Below are positions 33,501-43,034 of a stretch of DNA of 64,000 bases, in pieces. The position numbers and the translations under genes were made by a program. Position 1 is the first letter of the stretch; every line of letters starts with the position of its first letter. Source of the DNA: Sanderia malayensis (Eukaryota > Cnidaria > Scyphozoa > Semaeostomeae > Pelagiidae); NCBI GenBank assembly GCA_013076295.1, contig RQOL01000531.1:744001-808000 (forward strand), read 5' to 3'. The notes beneath the pieces are model-generated. The model did no database searches. It had not been told where the DNA came from and was given only the letters and a program-made list of their open reading frames with translations.

Positions 33501-35647
33501 TACAGAGATCTTCATTGAGAAGCAAAGACGCGCCTTCCCAGCAGCACGAGATGTGAACAACTGGGCTGTCAAAAGCAACAATTTTCATGATGCTCAAAAC
33601 AGCAAACAAGACATGCTGTTACCCGATGCCCCCCTGGAAAGGCAGACAATGAAACAATCGTTTCTTTCAAATGAAGAGTCCAAAATATCGAAATCAATCG
33701 CGGTATGTTGCATACCGTTAGTAAATCCTCGAATAAGCCCCCGGGGGATTATTTGCAAAAACAAAATTTTAGCCTGATTATTGTTCAATGTTAAGCAAAA
33801 TAAAAGCTATACGATGCAGCCAATCAATAATATTATTGGTTTAAACTTGCTGCTACTTGCAATACATTCACTGAACAACTTCAATGTCTGGAAACTTGGA
33901 CTCAATTTCCTTGCAAATGATTATCAGGATGGGGGCTTATTTGAGGGGAGGGCGTATTACGGAGGTGGGGGCTTATTCGAGGATTTACGGTACTTGAACT
34001 AGGTTTTACATTCCATGCGATGATGTGTATGTGAAATGATATCTCTATCTATACTATCTGTATTGATCGAGTTTAGGACTGTTTACGTCACACTGTCAAC
34101 AGTTGAATGCCGAATGTTTATTAGGTATAACTTCTTTCTCTTTGAGTATTGCTGGTTTATTTTTGTTTGTGTTGCCTCGTAGGCTGCAGCCGAGATTTTA
34201 CGTCGAGAAGTAGAGAAGTGGGAGGAAGAGGGTAACTCGATTATAACAGTCGTGAAACAAATGAGCAATCAAATGCTTCACATGGCTGATTACGCCAGAG
34301 GAAAGGGGAATCTCAGGGTAACTTTATTTTCAGTTTCATTGTATAGATATTAATTTTCACAAGGTTCAACATGGATTTTTGATTTTAGTTTCAGTTATAG
34401 CTGAAGCTATAGCAGTTGTAGATATGGTTACAGTTTCTAACTATAATTGATACTTCATTTCTCGTTGCACTGTATATGTCTTATAATGCTTTCATTGCGA
34501 CCTTTCATTGTAGAGCAAGGTAGATTTCATCAACACGGCCAAAGCAATAGCAGCTAACGCGAAGATGATAGCAAAATTTGCCATCATTATTGCTGACCAT
34601 TGTTTAGACGAAACGTAAGTGGTGTAGATAGACAATATCACTCTTTTAGTCGAAGGTTTTATTTAGAGCAGATCAAGGAAAGTAAAATAATGATATTTCT
34701 GGAGTGATATTTTTATTCTTTGGTCATTTGACTTGCTTTATGATTTATCTTCAGTTGTAACCTGGAATTTCTTTAAATTTTCTGCTTCATCGATAAGTAG
34801 AAATTTAATCAACTTTGGCTTTATTTTATGATTTCTTTTTTGTAGGTGTCAGGCGAATCTTATGCATTATGCTGAACTTGTGCCAACTATCAGCACACAG
34901 TTGAAAATAATTGCATCTGTCAAGGCAGCTACTCCTGACGATGAAACGGTAAAATTTGCTCTACTTTACTTTATTTCTCTTTCCTTTTTTTCCTTTACTT
35001 TCTATCTTTTCCTTTTCTTTCCGTCCTTTCTTCTCGTTGACTTTTCTTCCTTTTTTCTCCTTTACTTTTCTTTTCTTTCCTTTCTTCTCGTTGCCTTTTC
35101 TTTCCTTCCTTTTTTCCTTTCCCTTGCCCTCCACTCCGTTACCTGATTTTAATTGTCTCTACTTTTTTCCATTGAACTTTCAGGCCGATGCAATGCTGAT
35201 AGGTAATGCTGAAAACCTCATGAGATACGTACTTGCTACTCTCAGAGCAATAGAGGCTGCATCGGTTAAGGTAAAAATGCACCAATAATGTCCTTTATTC
35301 TGATTTCCTTATGTTGTGGACTTAATAACACCCATGTCTCAAAGAAGTCTTTTTCACTTCAAGCTGATACTGTTACCAAACTTTTTATTAAACTTTTTAA
35401 AATGGCTGATGCAATCTGTCGTGAAAAGTCCTTCTTATTTTGTTTATATTATTTTGCATAGTTTAAGAAAGATGGAGACGATTCTACTAGTAATAAAACC
35501 TTTCAAAGCAAAAGTGCTGCTCTCACGCTCCAATGGAAACGTAAGCGAGACTGGCAGCGTGCAATGGAGGCATACAATGCGCCAACTAACGACCTCGGTT
35601 TGAAAATTTCTGCCAATAGTCCAGTTTTATCCATAGCTGACCTGTAA
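21532..35647 (+). CDS. alpha-catenin/vinculin superfamily protein, about 1,295 residues
   Basis: Exons: 21532-21633, 22396-22449, 22713-22838, 23235-23567, 23926-24025, 24185-24418, 25043-25234, 25511-25657, 25864-25968, 26291-26459, 27203-27446, 27698-27853, 28538-28713, 29397-29556, 30009-30291, 30709-30819, 32587-32813, 33084-33158, 33421-33702, 34183-34317, 34514-34614, 34846-34948, 35184-35270, 35462-35647. These join in frame to about 1,295 residues, longer than alpha-catenin (about 900) or vinculin (about 1,070). The C-terminal quarter is closest to the alpha-catenin actin-binding tail: VEKWEEEGNSIITVVKQM, ADYARGKGNL, IADHCLDETCQANLM, STQLKIIASVKA and NAENLMRYVLATLRAIEA. The middle looks like all-helical vinculin bundles (for example FTAAIKNGDYRTVERLA). 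Ser-rich linkers sit in the exons at 23235 and 33421. Known role of the family: linking adhesion complexes to F-actin. Uncertain: the true start (an acceptor-like site precedes the ATG) and the end of exon 6. A donor at 24498 keeps more open frame, but only 24418 fits the phase of exon 7. Confidence 0.85.
21888..22320 (-). pseudogene. Penelope-like element fragment: GIY-YIG endonuclease region
   Basis: An open frame antisense to the catenin gene, in its first intron, encodes the C-terminal endonuclease region of a Penelope-like retroelement. Visible are a Cys-led CPLENRCQTQSVIYNA segment, the GIY-YIG-type motif NYVGLTEGPFKKRYHTH, STELSKHIWKLN, IKWSIIARAQAY and NLCLTEKL. The reverse transcriptase domain that should precede it is not found upstream on the minus strand (22350-22750), so only a truncated 3' end is present. 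The surviving frame is about 150 residues and uninterrupted. Confidence 0.85.
24705..24865. mobile_element. degenerate MITE related to 60907-61080
   Basis: The left part ACTTTCGCTATCTCC and right part GAGTTCAAGATAACTCGAGT form imperfect inverted repeats like those of the 60907-61080 element (CTCGCTATCTCGAACTC). Smaller pieces of the same family occur at about 23842-23880 and 27075-27145, all in catenin introns. Confidence 0.45.
25683..25750. repeat. polypyrimidine (CT) tract
   Basis: About 68 bases of almost pure C/T (CCCTCCC and CTCTCC words) follow the donor of the catenin exon ending at 25657. Low complexity, noncoding. Confidence 0.9.
26100..26288. repeat. (GTTCTTCTT)n array abutting a splice acceptor
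   Basis: Roughly 20 units of a 9-base G-TTCTTCTT repeat run directly into the acceptor TTCTTCTTAG of the catenin exon beginning at 26291. On the RNA it forms a polypyrimidine tract of about 190 bases. Confidence 0.95.
26594..26716. repeat. (CATA)n microsatellite
   Basis: A tetranucleotide CATA/TACA array of about 120 bases with occasional CCTA units lies in a catenin intron. Peptides of the HTYI type read across it are artefacts. Confidence 0.95.
27906..28200. repeat. (ATACC)n minisatellite, about 300 bp
   Basis: A pentanucleotide ATACC array, most regular at 27945-28050 and degenerating to TATACT/ATACTA words rightwards, lies just after the donor of the catenin exon ending at 27853. Long open frames through it in several frames result from its periodicity. 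Confidence 0.95.
28308..28472. mobile_element. 165-bp pogo-like MITE
   Basis: Flanked by TA (28306-28307 and 28473-28474). Ends are CAGTCAACTTTCTCTAATGG and a diverged complement ACAAGGTTGAATG. It lies in a catenin intron and is noncoding. Confidence 0.65.
31167..31940. mobile_element. 774-bp non-autonomous hAT-like element
   Basis: Terminal inverted repeats CAGGGCCTTTTTTAA and TTAAAAAAGGCCCTG are flanked by a perfect 8-bp target duplication CTCTTGTT (31159-31166 and 31941-31948). Subterminal C/G runs (GGGGGGGCCTTGGCCCCCC on the left, GGCCCCCCCACTTG on the right) add a second palindromic layer. The 8-bp duplication and CAGGG ends are typical of hAT transposons. There is no long open frame, so transposase must be supplied elsewhere. 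The perfect duplication implies a fairly recent insertion. It lies in the catenin intron before exon 32587. Confidence 0.92.
31957..32280 (+). mobile_element. tRNA-derived SINE
   Basis: A pol III-type head has an A box in GTGGCGGAGTGGTGGGCACT (31961-31980) and a B box GGATCGATTCC (32005-32015). The head resembles a Leu/Ser-type tRNA. A non-tRNA body of about 250 bases follows, containing GTAGATCCCCGG and a small hairpin around TTCGGCAGAAACGCCGAA. It sits 16 bp downstream of the hAT-like element. Ends are not sharply defined. Confidence 0.75.
33715..33990. mobile_element. 276-bp CCGTA-type MITE, copy 2
   Basis: Flanked by TA (33713-33714 and 33991-33992). Long terminal inverted repeats read CCGTTAGTAAATCCTCGAAT and its complement ATTCGAGGATTTACGG, with GGGGGCTTA subterminal blocks. 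The interior is homologous to 17152-17387. It lies 10 bp past the donor of the catenin exon ending at 33702. Confidence 0.88.
34965..35135. repeat. polypyrimidine (TTTCC/TTCTT) tract
   Basis: About 170 bases of pyrimidine-rich low-complexity DNA lie in the catenin intron before exon 35184. Confidence 0.85.
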
Positions 35648-35925
35648 TTATATATTTCATCTTTAGCTTCTCTACTTTTATACTCGCTATATGTTTCCAT
35701 TATTGGAACTTCGTGGACGCCGATTGGGGGCACCTTTGGGGGCACCTTTTGAAGTAAGAGGGGATGCTTTAGTGTTATTTTTATCAATATTGCGGGAACA
35801 TTCTTTTGGTACTCAATGGCTTCATTGTCCCTGTAGAACTGTCATTTTTTTGTATACAAAACTAAATGAAATTAATTTATTTATAAACCATGATATACTC
35901 TATGTTATACTTTATTTTTTATGTA

Positions 35926-36112
35926 CAGTGGAATCCCGCTATAACGAACCCCGTTTATAACGAACTTCCCGCTATTACGAACTAAAACTCCGGTCCCTTG
36001 GATTCTGGGAAGTAGTTCTTCATGCAAAAATGTCCCTTCTGTATAACGAACTCCCGCTATTGCGAACGATTTTCTCGGTCCCTACAGAGTTCGTTATAGC
36101 GGGATTCCACTG
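35926..36112. mobile_element. 187-bp pogo/Tigger-like MITE, nearly perfect palindrome ends
   Basis: Flanked by TA (35924-35925 and 36113-36114). Terminal inverted repeats are CAGTGGAATCCCGCTATAAC and its complement, with internal re-use of the CGCTATAACGAAC-type core. It lies 280 bp downstream of the catenin stop codon. Confidence 0.92.
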
Positions 36113-36488
36113 TATATTATTTTTATAATCAATGCGCTTTTAAAGGGAGGTTTTGAATCAAAAACGGTCGAGAACATCATTTGATATTAATAATGATAAT
36201 GATTTCTAGTTTTGTAACTTCATTTCCTCTAGCCATTATATTTTTGAGACACATGCATGATTAAAATAAAAGTTAGAAAAATGTTAGCATTAATTTTTGA
36301 TAAAAGTAAAGTGCTTTCGAAAGCTAAGTTACCAAGTTAACTAAGTTATCGTATCAGACACAGGATATATCGAATAGTAATGATAATAATTATGTGGTAA
36401 TTTACAGGCAATGTAGGTCCTGGGACATTCACCTTGCAGTATCCATTTACTTTTGCTTCTTATGTGGAATAAAACCATTCACTGCCAG

Positions 36489-36773
36489 TCATTGCAGGCG
36501 ATCTGCGAGAAATGCTTCAGTGCAGCAGAAATTCCCCACTAATTCCATAGCTTCATCATACAATGTCATTTGATCCGAATGACTTGTCATGACGTCATAA
36601 GCTCCACCCTGATGATGAAAAAATTTCGCAAAAGAAAATCTTGACTGAGTTCCAGTCTTTTTCATGCATCGGCCATTTTGCTTCGAGTCAACGTAACCAG
36701 AAAAGCAGTGATCGATCAACGTTACTCTGGCTTGTTGCATTGTTTTTGGGACTGCGTCGTCCGATAGATTCAT
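36489..36773 (-). other. unrecognised 94-codon open frame, possible exon or gene remnant
   Basis: The frame encodes a non-repetitive peptide with stretches such as ARVTLIDHCFSGYVDSKQNG, SFAKFFHHQGGAYDV and LYDEAMELVGNFCC, ending in a stop. Composition looks protein-like, and an acceptor-like TTCCTTTTTAG precedes the ATG on this strand. Its start lies only 57 bp from the divergent CLINT1 start codon, which makes an independent conserved gene awkward. It could be a terminal exon, a decayed gene or chance. I do not recognise a family. Confidence 0.3.
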
Positions 36774-36829
36774 TCGTCTTTCACTAAAAAGGAATAGGTT
36801 GGTTTTTGAAGCTTTGATTTTCAGCCAAG

Positions 36830-39800
36830 ATGTGGAAATTCCGAGAAATTCAGGACAAAATGTAAGTATTGTGCCGTCTAGGCCAGCATGTGTGTCGGTA
36901 TCCTATGTGATCAGATCTGAATTTGATCGTACCATAAATTGTCACACCGTCTAATTGTTTTGTTGACGAGGCATTAATCTTACCCGTGATTTATTAATTG
37001 ATTTTCGTAAAATCCGTTTCACATGATGCCGAGATTTCACTAATTATACTAATTAATTAAGAGAGGATATATATTTGAAATTTACTTTGGAATGCAATGC
37101 AAAACCACTTTGCGAACGTTTACTTAGGTAATTGCCCTTCAGGCTTCAGTCATCAGCGAACTAATGAAAAAAAGATTTTTATTCCAATCTTTTGTTGGCG
37201 ATCCACTGTTTTAAAGTCTGTCTTTCGATATTGTTTCATTAAGAATTTATTCTTTACTTGCATTGCATATAATTTGGAAGCAATTTTGAGGTCAGAGTCA
37301 CAACCAATAGCCCCCAAGCAATGAATTGGTTTGTGCTAAGATTCTCAAAGATGAAAATGTTGCTTTATCCTCCAGTTGTGAAATTAATACCTCACTGGAC
37401 ACTGTGCTTCAGATATTCTACAGAATACAAATGCTAAGCAACAATGTCAACATACTTAAAAACTTAAACAAGTTGTCAAATGAAGCTACAATAAATTTCT
37501 AGTGGCTTCCAAAAATAAGAACTAAGGAACTAAGAATGGAGCCTAAAACATTATCAATCTTATACAGTAAAATCCACAAATGAGAACCATTAATTTAAGA
37601 ACATCCAGGTTTGTGTTTTTGCTCAAAACAATAGAAAAAATAATAGCCTATTGTTTTTAACAATAGACTGGATGGGAAACTTGCACTGATATGCAGGTTT
37701 TACTGTATTAAGAAATTGTTAGAAAGGCTTTCTGTATTGTATTGAGTGATGCAGTACAGTGTGAGTAGAAGATAACAGAGTATCTATTCCTGTATGATGC
37801 GTTTCTAGGACTAATGTGGTCATGAATTATTCTGAAGTTGAATCGAAAGTCAGAGAAGCGACAAATGACGACCAATGGGGCCCCCATGGGTCTGTGATGA
37901 ATGAAATTGCAAAGTTCACATTCATGTATGAACATTTCCCAGAAGTCATGGGAATGCTCTGGAAACGGATGTTGATGGAAAAGAAAAATTGGAGAAGGAC
38001 ATACAAAGTAAGAGTGCCATTTGCGATTATCTGTGGTTGATATGCTCATGTGAAATCATGTTTTTCTACTTTTATCTGTAATAATATTAGTAATACAGTT
38101 GAACCTCGATAAGTCAAACTCCCAAGGGCAAAAAACATTTGTTTGGCTTATTGAGGCTTCGACTTATCGAGGTTCACATGTAAAGCATACAGAACCAAGG
38201 GAAATACAAAAATGATCGAGATCGGGGGAGTTCGACTTAAGCGGTAGTTTACTTATTGAGGTTCAACTGTATTACTAATAGTAGTTATGGTAGCAGTAAT
38301 AGTAGTAGTAGCTGTTGAAGTTGTAGTTTTAGTAGTAGTAGTAACAGTAGTATTAGTTGTTTTAGTCGTAATAGTAATAGCAATAGTAACAGTAACAGTA
38401 ATAGTAATAGTAATAGTAGTAGTAATAGTAATGGTTATAGTAATAGTTATAGTAATAGTAATAGTAATGGTTATAGTAATAGTTATAGTAATAGTGATAG
38501 CAGTAGTAATAGTAGTGCAACATCCATGGTTAATAACTATTTTTAAAAAGTCATGCTGCTGTAAAATGAGAGATTTTCTTTTTTAGTCTTTGTTGCTTCT
38601 CCATTATCTCTTGAGAAATGGATCTGAAAAAGTTGTAACAAGTACGCGGGATCATTTATATGACATGAGACAGCTGGAAAACTATGAATGTCTCGATGAA
38701 GCAGGAAAAGATCAAGGTTTAAATGGCAAGTCCTACTTTGTGGATTTCTATTTGTGAATTTTCAAATCCAGTATCATTACTGCATTTTCTACTCTGTTGT
38801 ACTATGTCCAACATTTTTCTGCACTGCGTATATCTTTTGTACATTGCTTTACAATGCACTGCGCTAAGCTACACTTTTATACTATGCATTGCTGTAAGCT
38901 ACACTTTTCTACATTACACTGCTTTAAGTTACACTGCTGTACTCTTCTGCTCGACATTATTCTCCTTTATTATGCGCTGTTCTGTTTTACTCTACATTTT
39001 GCAGCTGCCCACGAATGTTTAATGACGCGCAAACATGCAATTTTAGTGAAATATTTTCTGTTTTGTGATTTTAGTCCGTCACAAAGTCAAGGAACTAATC
39101 GATTTTGTCCAAGATAATGAGCGTCTGAGATCGGAAAGAAAACGAGCAAAGCAAAATCGAGAAAAATATGTTGGTCTCTCTTCTAATCTTGTCTCCGATG
39201 GTTTTTACAGTAAGTAGAATTGTTATACTTGCGTGAAACTTTTCATTTTATTCGAATGCAGAAACACAGCAAACGTCGTTAATTCTAGCAGGGAATGCGA
39301 ATCATGTTCGAGGCAACTTGAGTTCGAGTTATCAACGGTCATTAAGGAGCTCGATTTATTTATTATTTATTGATTGTCGACTTATTGCTGCTGGATTTTA
39401 TATTATTCATGATACTTTAACATACATGTACATATATGTATACATATAAATGTAATTTTGACAAGCATGATATGATTAGTTAGAACGCCGTGGTCTAGTG
39501 GTTAATGTGTTGGGCTCACACGCCAAAAATCGTGGGTTAAAACGCACACCTGACCCCCGGAAAACGATCATTGGAGAGGGAAGGTAGCGGGAGCCGACCC
39601 TCATAAATTTGCTCAACTCCTAGGAGGTTACCCACTCTTGCATGATAATTGCTAAAATATATAATCCATCAGAAACAAGTATGCTTTTATTTTGGTTTTA
39701 GGTGACCGTTATGATAAGGACCCATCTTACAAACAAAAAGATGACTTTGATTCGTTCGACAAGAACAACAGTGATTTTCAACCCAGAAGTAGACTAGGGG

Positions 39801-42800
39801 AGTTTAAAGACAAAATAGGCCAGAAGCTTGGAGAGCTGAGACCGGGCAAAAGGGATTACAAAGATTATAAAGACAGAGGAAGTGGTAGAAAGTAAGTTTG
39901 TCAAATTCTACACTCATCTGACTTTTATTTCTATTCTGCTTTCAGTATTATAAACAATCTACAGCTATAGAAACAGACTAACTGGTCTGTTATAAGGCAA
40001 AAATCTCAGTTGTAGCTCTTTAAGTCAAGTAAAAATCTGAATCCCTCAATCTCTTCAGACATTTTTCTGTCTCTTTCTACTCGTACTTTATTTGTGTGTT
40101 AATCAAGTTCGAGCCGCACTAGCTCGAACTCTCGTCAATTCGTTAACTAATGTATTCCTCTTGTATTCCATTTCCTGGCATATTTCACTTATCAAGATTT
40201 AATTATAGTTTGTTTAACATTCTGTCCGCCGTGCGTTTAGTCGCTTTTCTTTTCTTCCCACCCTAGTCAATTTTGTATGGGGTATTTTATTTTGATCTCC
40301 CCCTAATTGACGCATGCTATTGTTTACGGCAGTGACTATAAGGACGAACCAGAAGACGGTGAAGAAATTGCGGAGGAGAAAGACGAGGAAGACTCGTTTT
40401 CGTATCGTTCCGTCAAATCGAGCACCTCCGATACATCTTCGGACGTCAAGGAGCCGCAGCCCCAGCCGTCGGTCACCGCGGCCGCACGGAAACCCGTCAA
40501 GAAGATCGACCTTGGAGCTGCGGCCACGTTGATCGGCGTGGCTCAAACGTCTTCGTCATCAGAACCGTCGCAGAATGGTTTTAGGCAAGCACCACAGCAA
40601 CCGCTGACCAACCTAAACGCTGTTGCCAGTCAACCAGCGACGCCTGCCCAGCCACAAGCCTCCGCTCTGAATGACCTCGTTGATTTGATGAGACCCACCG
40701 ACCCGCCTCTTTTGCCGACAAATGTGGTTGGTAACCAAGGTGAAGATTTGTTTGGTGGATTCTCAAGTGCTGCTCCGGCCACCGGTTAGTTTCCACAAAT
40801 TTTCGCGTAACAGCGTATCAACGTATAGCAGTGTAATAGCGTAACATGTCATTAGTTGGCTATTTAAGCTGTAAGAGGGCTGGAATGAATCAGCTCGGAA
40901 GTCAATCAACCATACAGTGAATTCTTGGTATCGGGAGCTTTAGGAGAAACAAAACATACTTCCTTGTCTATTTGGCAAAATATAAACTTGGGGAAAATTC
41001 TTCTATGAAACATCTAGCGAATAACTTGCGTACAGAGAAGCTCCTATATAACGAACTTTGCATGTAAGGAGTTTCTTGGGATAACGATTTGCAGGTTTGG
41101 TTTCATGGACTGCTTCGTTATAGCAGAATTTACTCTCGATCATGCCCTATGTATGGCAGAGTATTTTTTGGTACCTTACAAAGCTTGTTGCGTCAAGATT
41201 CAACTACGTTTGAACTCAAAATACCCCAACTATAAGTTTTTCATAGCTTGTTCATGTATTTGAAAGCAAATTTTCAAGATGTAATACACTGTTTTGCACT
41301 GTGTATATTATTTCGTGCTGCTCCTCGATCTTTGCATACCACGTTTGGTTGATTTATGAACAAGAACTGTTTGCTTTTCTTCAACAGCTACGGCTTCTAA
41401 CAATGGCAACTTTGCTGATTTTGGAGCCTTCACTTCCACTGCACAGCAGCAACCACTACAAGAGCAAGCGTCGAATGATTCAGATTTTGGTGACTTCAGC
41501 GCATTTCCAGCCCCAGCTGCTCCAACTTCAAGTCAATCGTCATCTACTTTACAGGTAAAAGCAAGTTCCACTACATAAAGTTATCGCTCGCTCTATCCCT
41601 CGGAAATATCTCACTCTGAAGTATTACTTTTGAGCCTTGAGTGTGTGAGAGGTACAACAGAATGAGATTTTGAGCTGTCGTGGCTCAAACTTGAAGCATT
41701 CATCTTAAAAGCAAATTAAAACCCCCAATTAACCAAAAATTTCACATGAGCATATCAACCAGAGTTTACCTAAAATTCTTTCACGTATCAAATATTCTTC
41801 CTATGTCCTTTAGTTTTTACCTGGTTATTTCATGCTTCAGTTTGTTCGACCCTGAAAATCGCGACGTCTTGTTAGCTGAAACAAGTTATAGCTAGGTTCC
41901 TTTTATTTGGATTTTTGATATATCGACGATACTCGATAATCGCAAAACTTGATGCAATAGTTTAATAGTCGATAGTAGAAGCTAATATTAATTTGCAGGT
42001 GTGGGAATATATGATATATTGTTTACTTTTCTTTGAAGGATTTGGATTTACTTAGTGAAGGTACTTCACAGCAAAATGTTGGCATCCAACAAGGATTTAA
42101 CATGCAACAGCAACGACCTTTTCAACCCACTTCTCCCCAGATGTCCAGCATGTCACAAACCTACACCAATCAGCGACAAGCCTCTAACACCATGTCAGTT
42201 AGTCAACAGCCCCAGCAACAACAACAACAAGCCAAAACCTCGGTATGTTTTGTGCTAATTTTTATCTACTGTTTGTCTATTTTAATGTTTAATTTTCATG
42301 TTTGTACTTTGTTTTTGTTTGTATATTGTTTGATGGAAGTATTTTTGGCAAGGAGAGGAAATATAAAAGCTGTAAATAATGAAATAACGCTAAAAAACTA
42401 TATGCGTTGACTGCGGCTGTGAGGCTCGGGTTTTGCATTCTTCGTTGTAGTAAATGTTTCTCCACTTATCCATTTATACATTTATTTATTTTAAATGTTT
42501 AATAGACTAACATACTTGGAGGCATATGAGCAAATGTTTACTTTTCTTCCATAGACGACTTCGCAAAAATCGACACTTTGGAGCAACACTGGTTTGGACA
42601 TCAGTCTGGACACTTTGAGTCCCGGCTCAACAAAAGACAAGCCGATACAGCCAACAATGAGAGAGATGACCCAACAGCAGCAAGGCCAATTCATGCAACC
42701 AACATCAACAATGTACACCCAACAACCACAACAAGTACAACAAATGCCCGTCATGGCCAGCGGTATGTCGATGCAGGGCATGCCTGTGTCAAACATGGCC

Positions 42801-43034
42801 AATGTGAATAGTAGCATGGGCGCAATGAATCTCGGTGGAAGCACTGGTATGATGCAAGCCCCGATGCAAATGAACCCACAGGTTCAAGGTATGATGGGGA
42901 GTCAGGCTGGAATGATGCATGGTGGCATGCAAATGGGAACAATGCAGTATAATTATAATCAGACAATGGGTATGCGTATGCCAATGCAAGCGCCAATGTA
43001 TCAAAACACTATGCAAGGAAGATTTAAATCTTAA
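36830..43034 (+). CDS. clint1: clathrin interactor 1 / epsinR (ENTH-domain adaptor)
   Basis: Nine exons (36830-36861, 37809-38007, 38587-38725, 39075-39209, 39702-39891, 40333-40784, 41388-41554, 42039-42242, 42555-43034) join in phase to 665 residues; human CLINT1 has 625. The ENTH domain (residues 1 to about 150) opens with MWKFREIQDK in a 32-bp exon. It continues with VMNYSEVESKVREATNDDQW, FMYEHFPEVMGMLWKRML and LLLLHYLLRNGSE. The middle carries DLFGGFSS and phenylalanine motifs of the gamma-ear-binding type (FADFGAF, DFGDFSAF). The tail is Gln/Met-rich, with LWSNTGLDISLD as in vertebrate epsinR. Known role: clathrin/AP-1 adaptor at the trans-Golgi and endosomes, sorting the SNARE Vti1b via ENTH. 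Intron 3 uses a GC donor (AATG/GCAAGT) with a TTTTAG acceptor; the joined frame is VRHKVKEL as in orthologues. An AATAAA lies at about 43618. Confidence 0.95.
37565..37705. mobile_element. 141-bp pogo-like MITE
   Basis: Flanked by TA (37563-37564 and 37706-37707). Ends are CAGTAAAATCCACAAATGAG and a complement ATGCAGGTTTTACTG. It lies in CLINT1 intron 1, about 100 bp before exon 2. Confidence 0.75.
38096..38269. mobile_element. 174-bp pogo-like MITE
   Basis: Flanked by TA (38094-38095 and 38270-38271). Terminal inverted repeats are CAGTTGAACCTCGATAAGTC and a complement ending GAGGTTCAACTG. It lies in CLINT1 intron 2 and is followed at once by a TAG-rich microsatellite. Confidence 0.88.
38280..38518. 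repeat. (TAGTAA/TAG)n microsatellite
   Basis: About 240 bases of GTAGTAATAG-type trinucleotide repeat lie in CLINT1 intron 2. The valine/isoleucine-only peptide read through it is an artefact. Confidence 0.95.
39484..39640 (+). mobile_element. tRNA-derived SINE (second type)
   Basis: A degenerate tRNA-like head has an A-box-like TGGTCTAGTGGTTAATG (39491-39507) and a decayed B box (GGGTTAAAACG, about 39534). A short unrelated tail follows, containing GAGAGGGAAGGTAGCGG. It is not a functional tRNA: the T-arm consensus is lost. It lies in CLINT1 intron 4. Confidence 0.65.

Noticed and set aside
38287..38586. Valine/isoleucine-rich 99-codon frame resembling a membrane protein
   Set aside because: It is a TAG/TAA-rich microsatellite read out of its stop frame.
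39484..39560. Possible functional tRNA gene
   Set aside because: B box is decayed, no acceptor stem pairs and a SINE-like tail follows.
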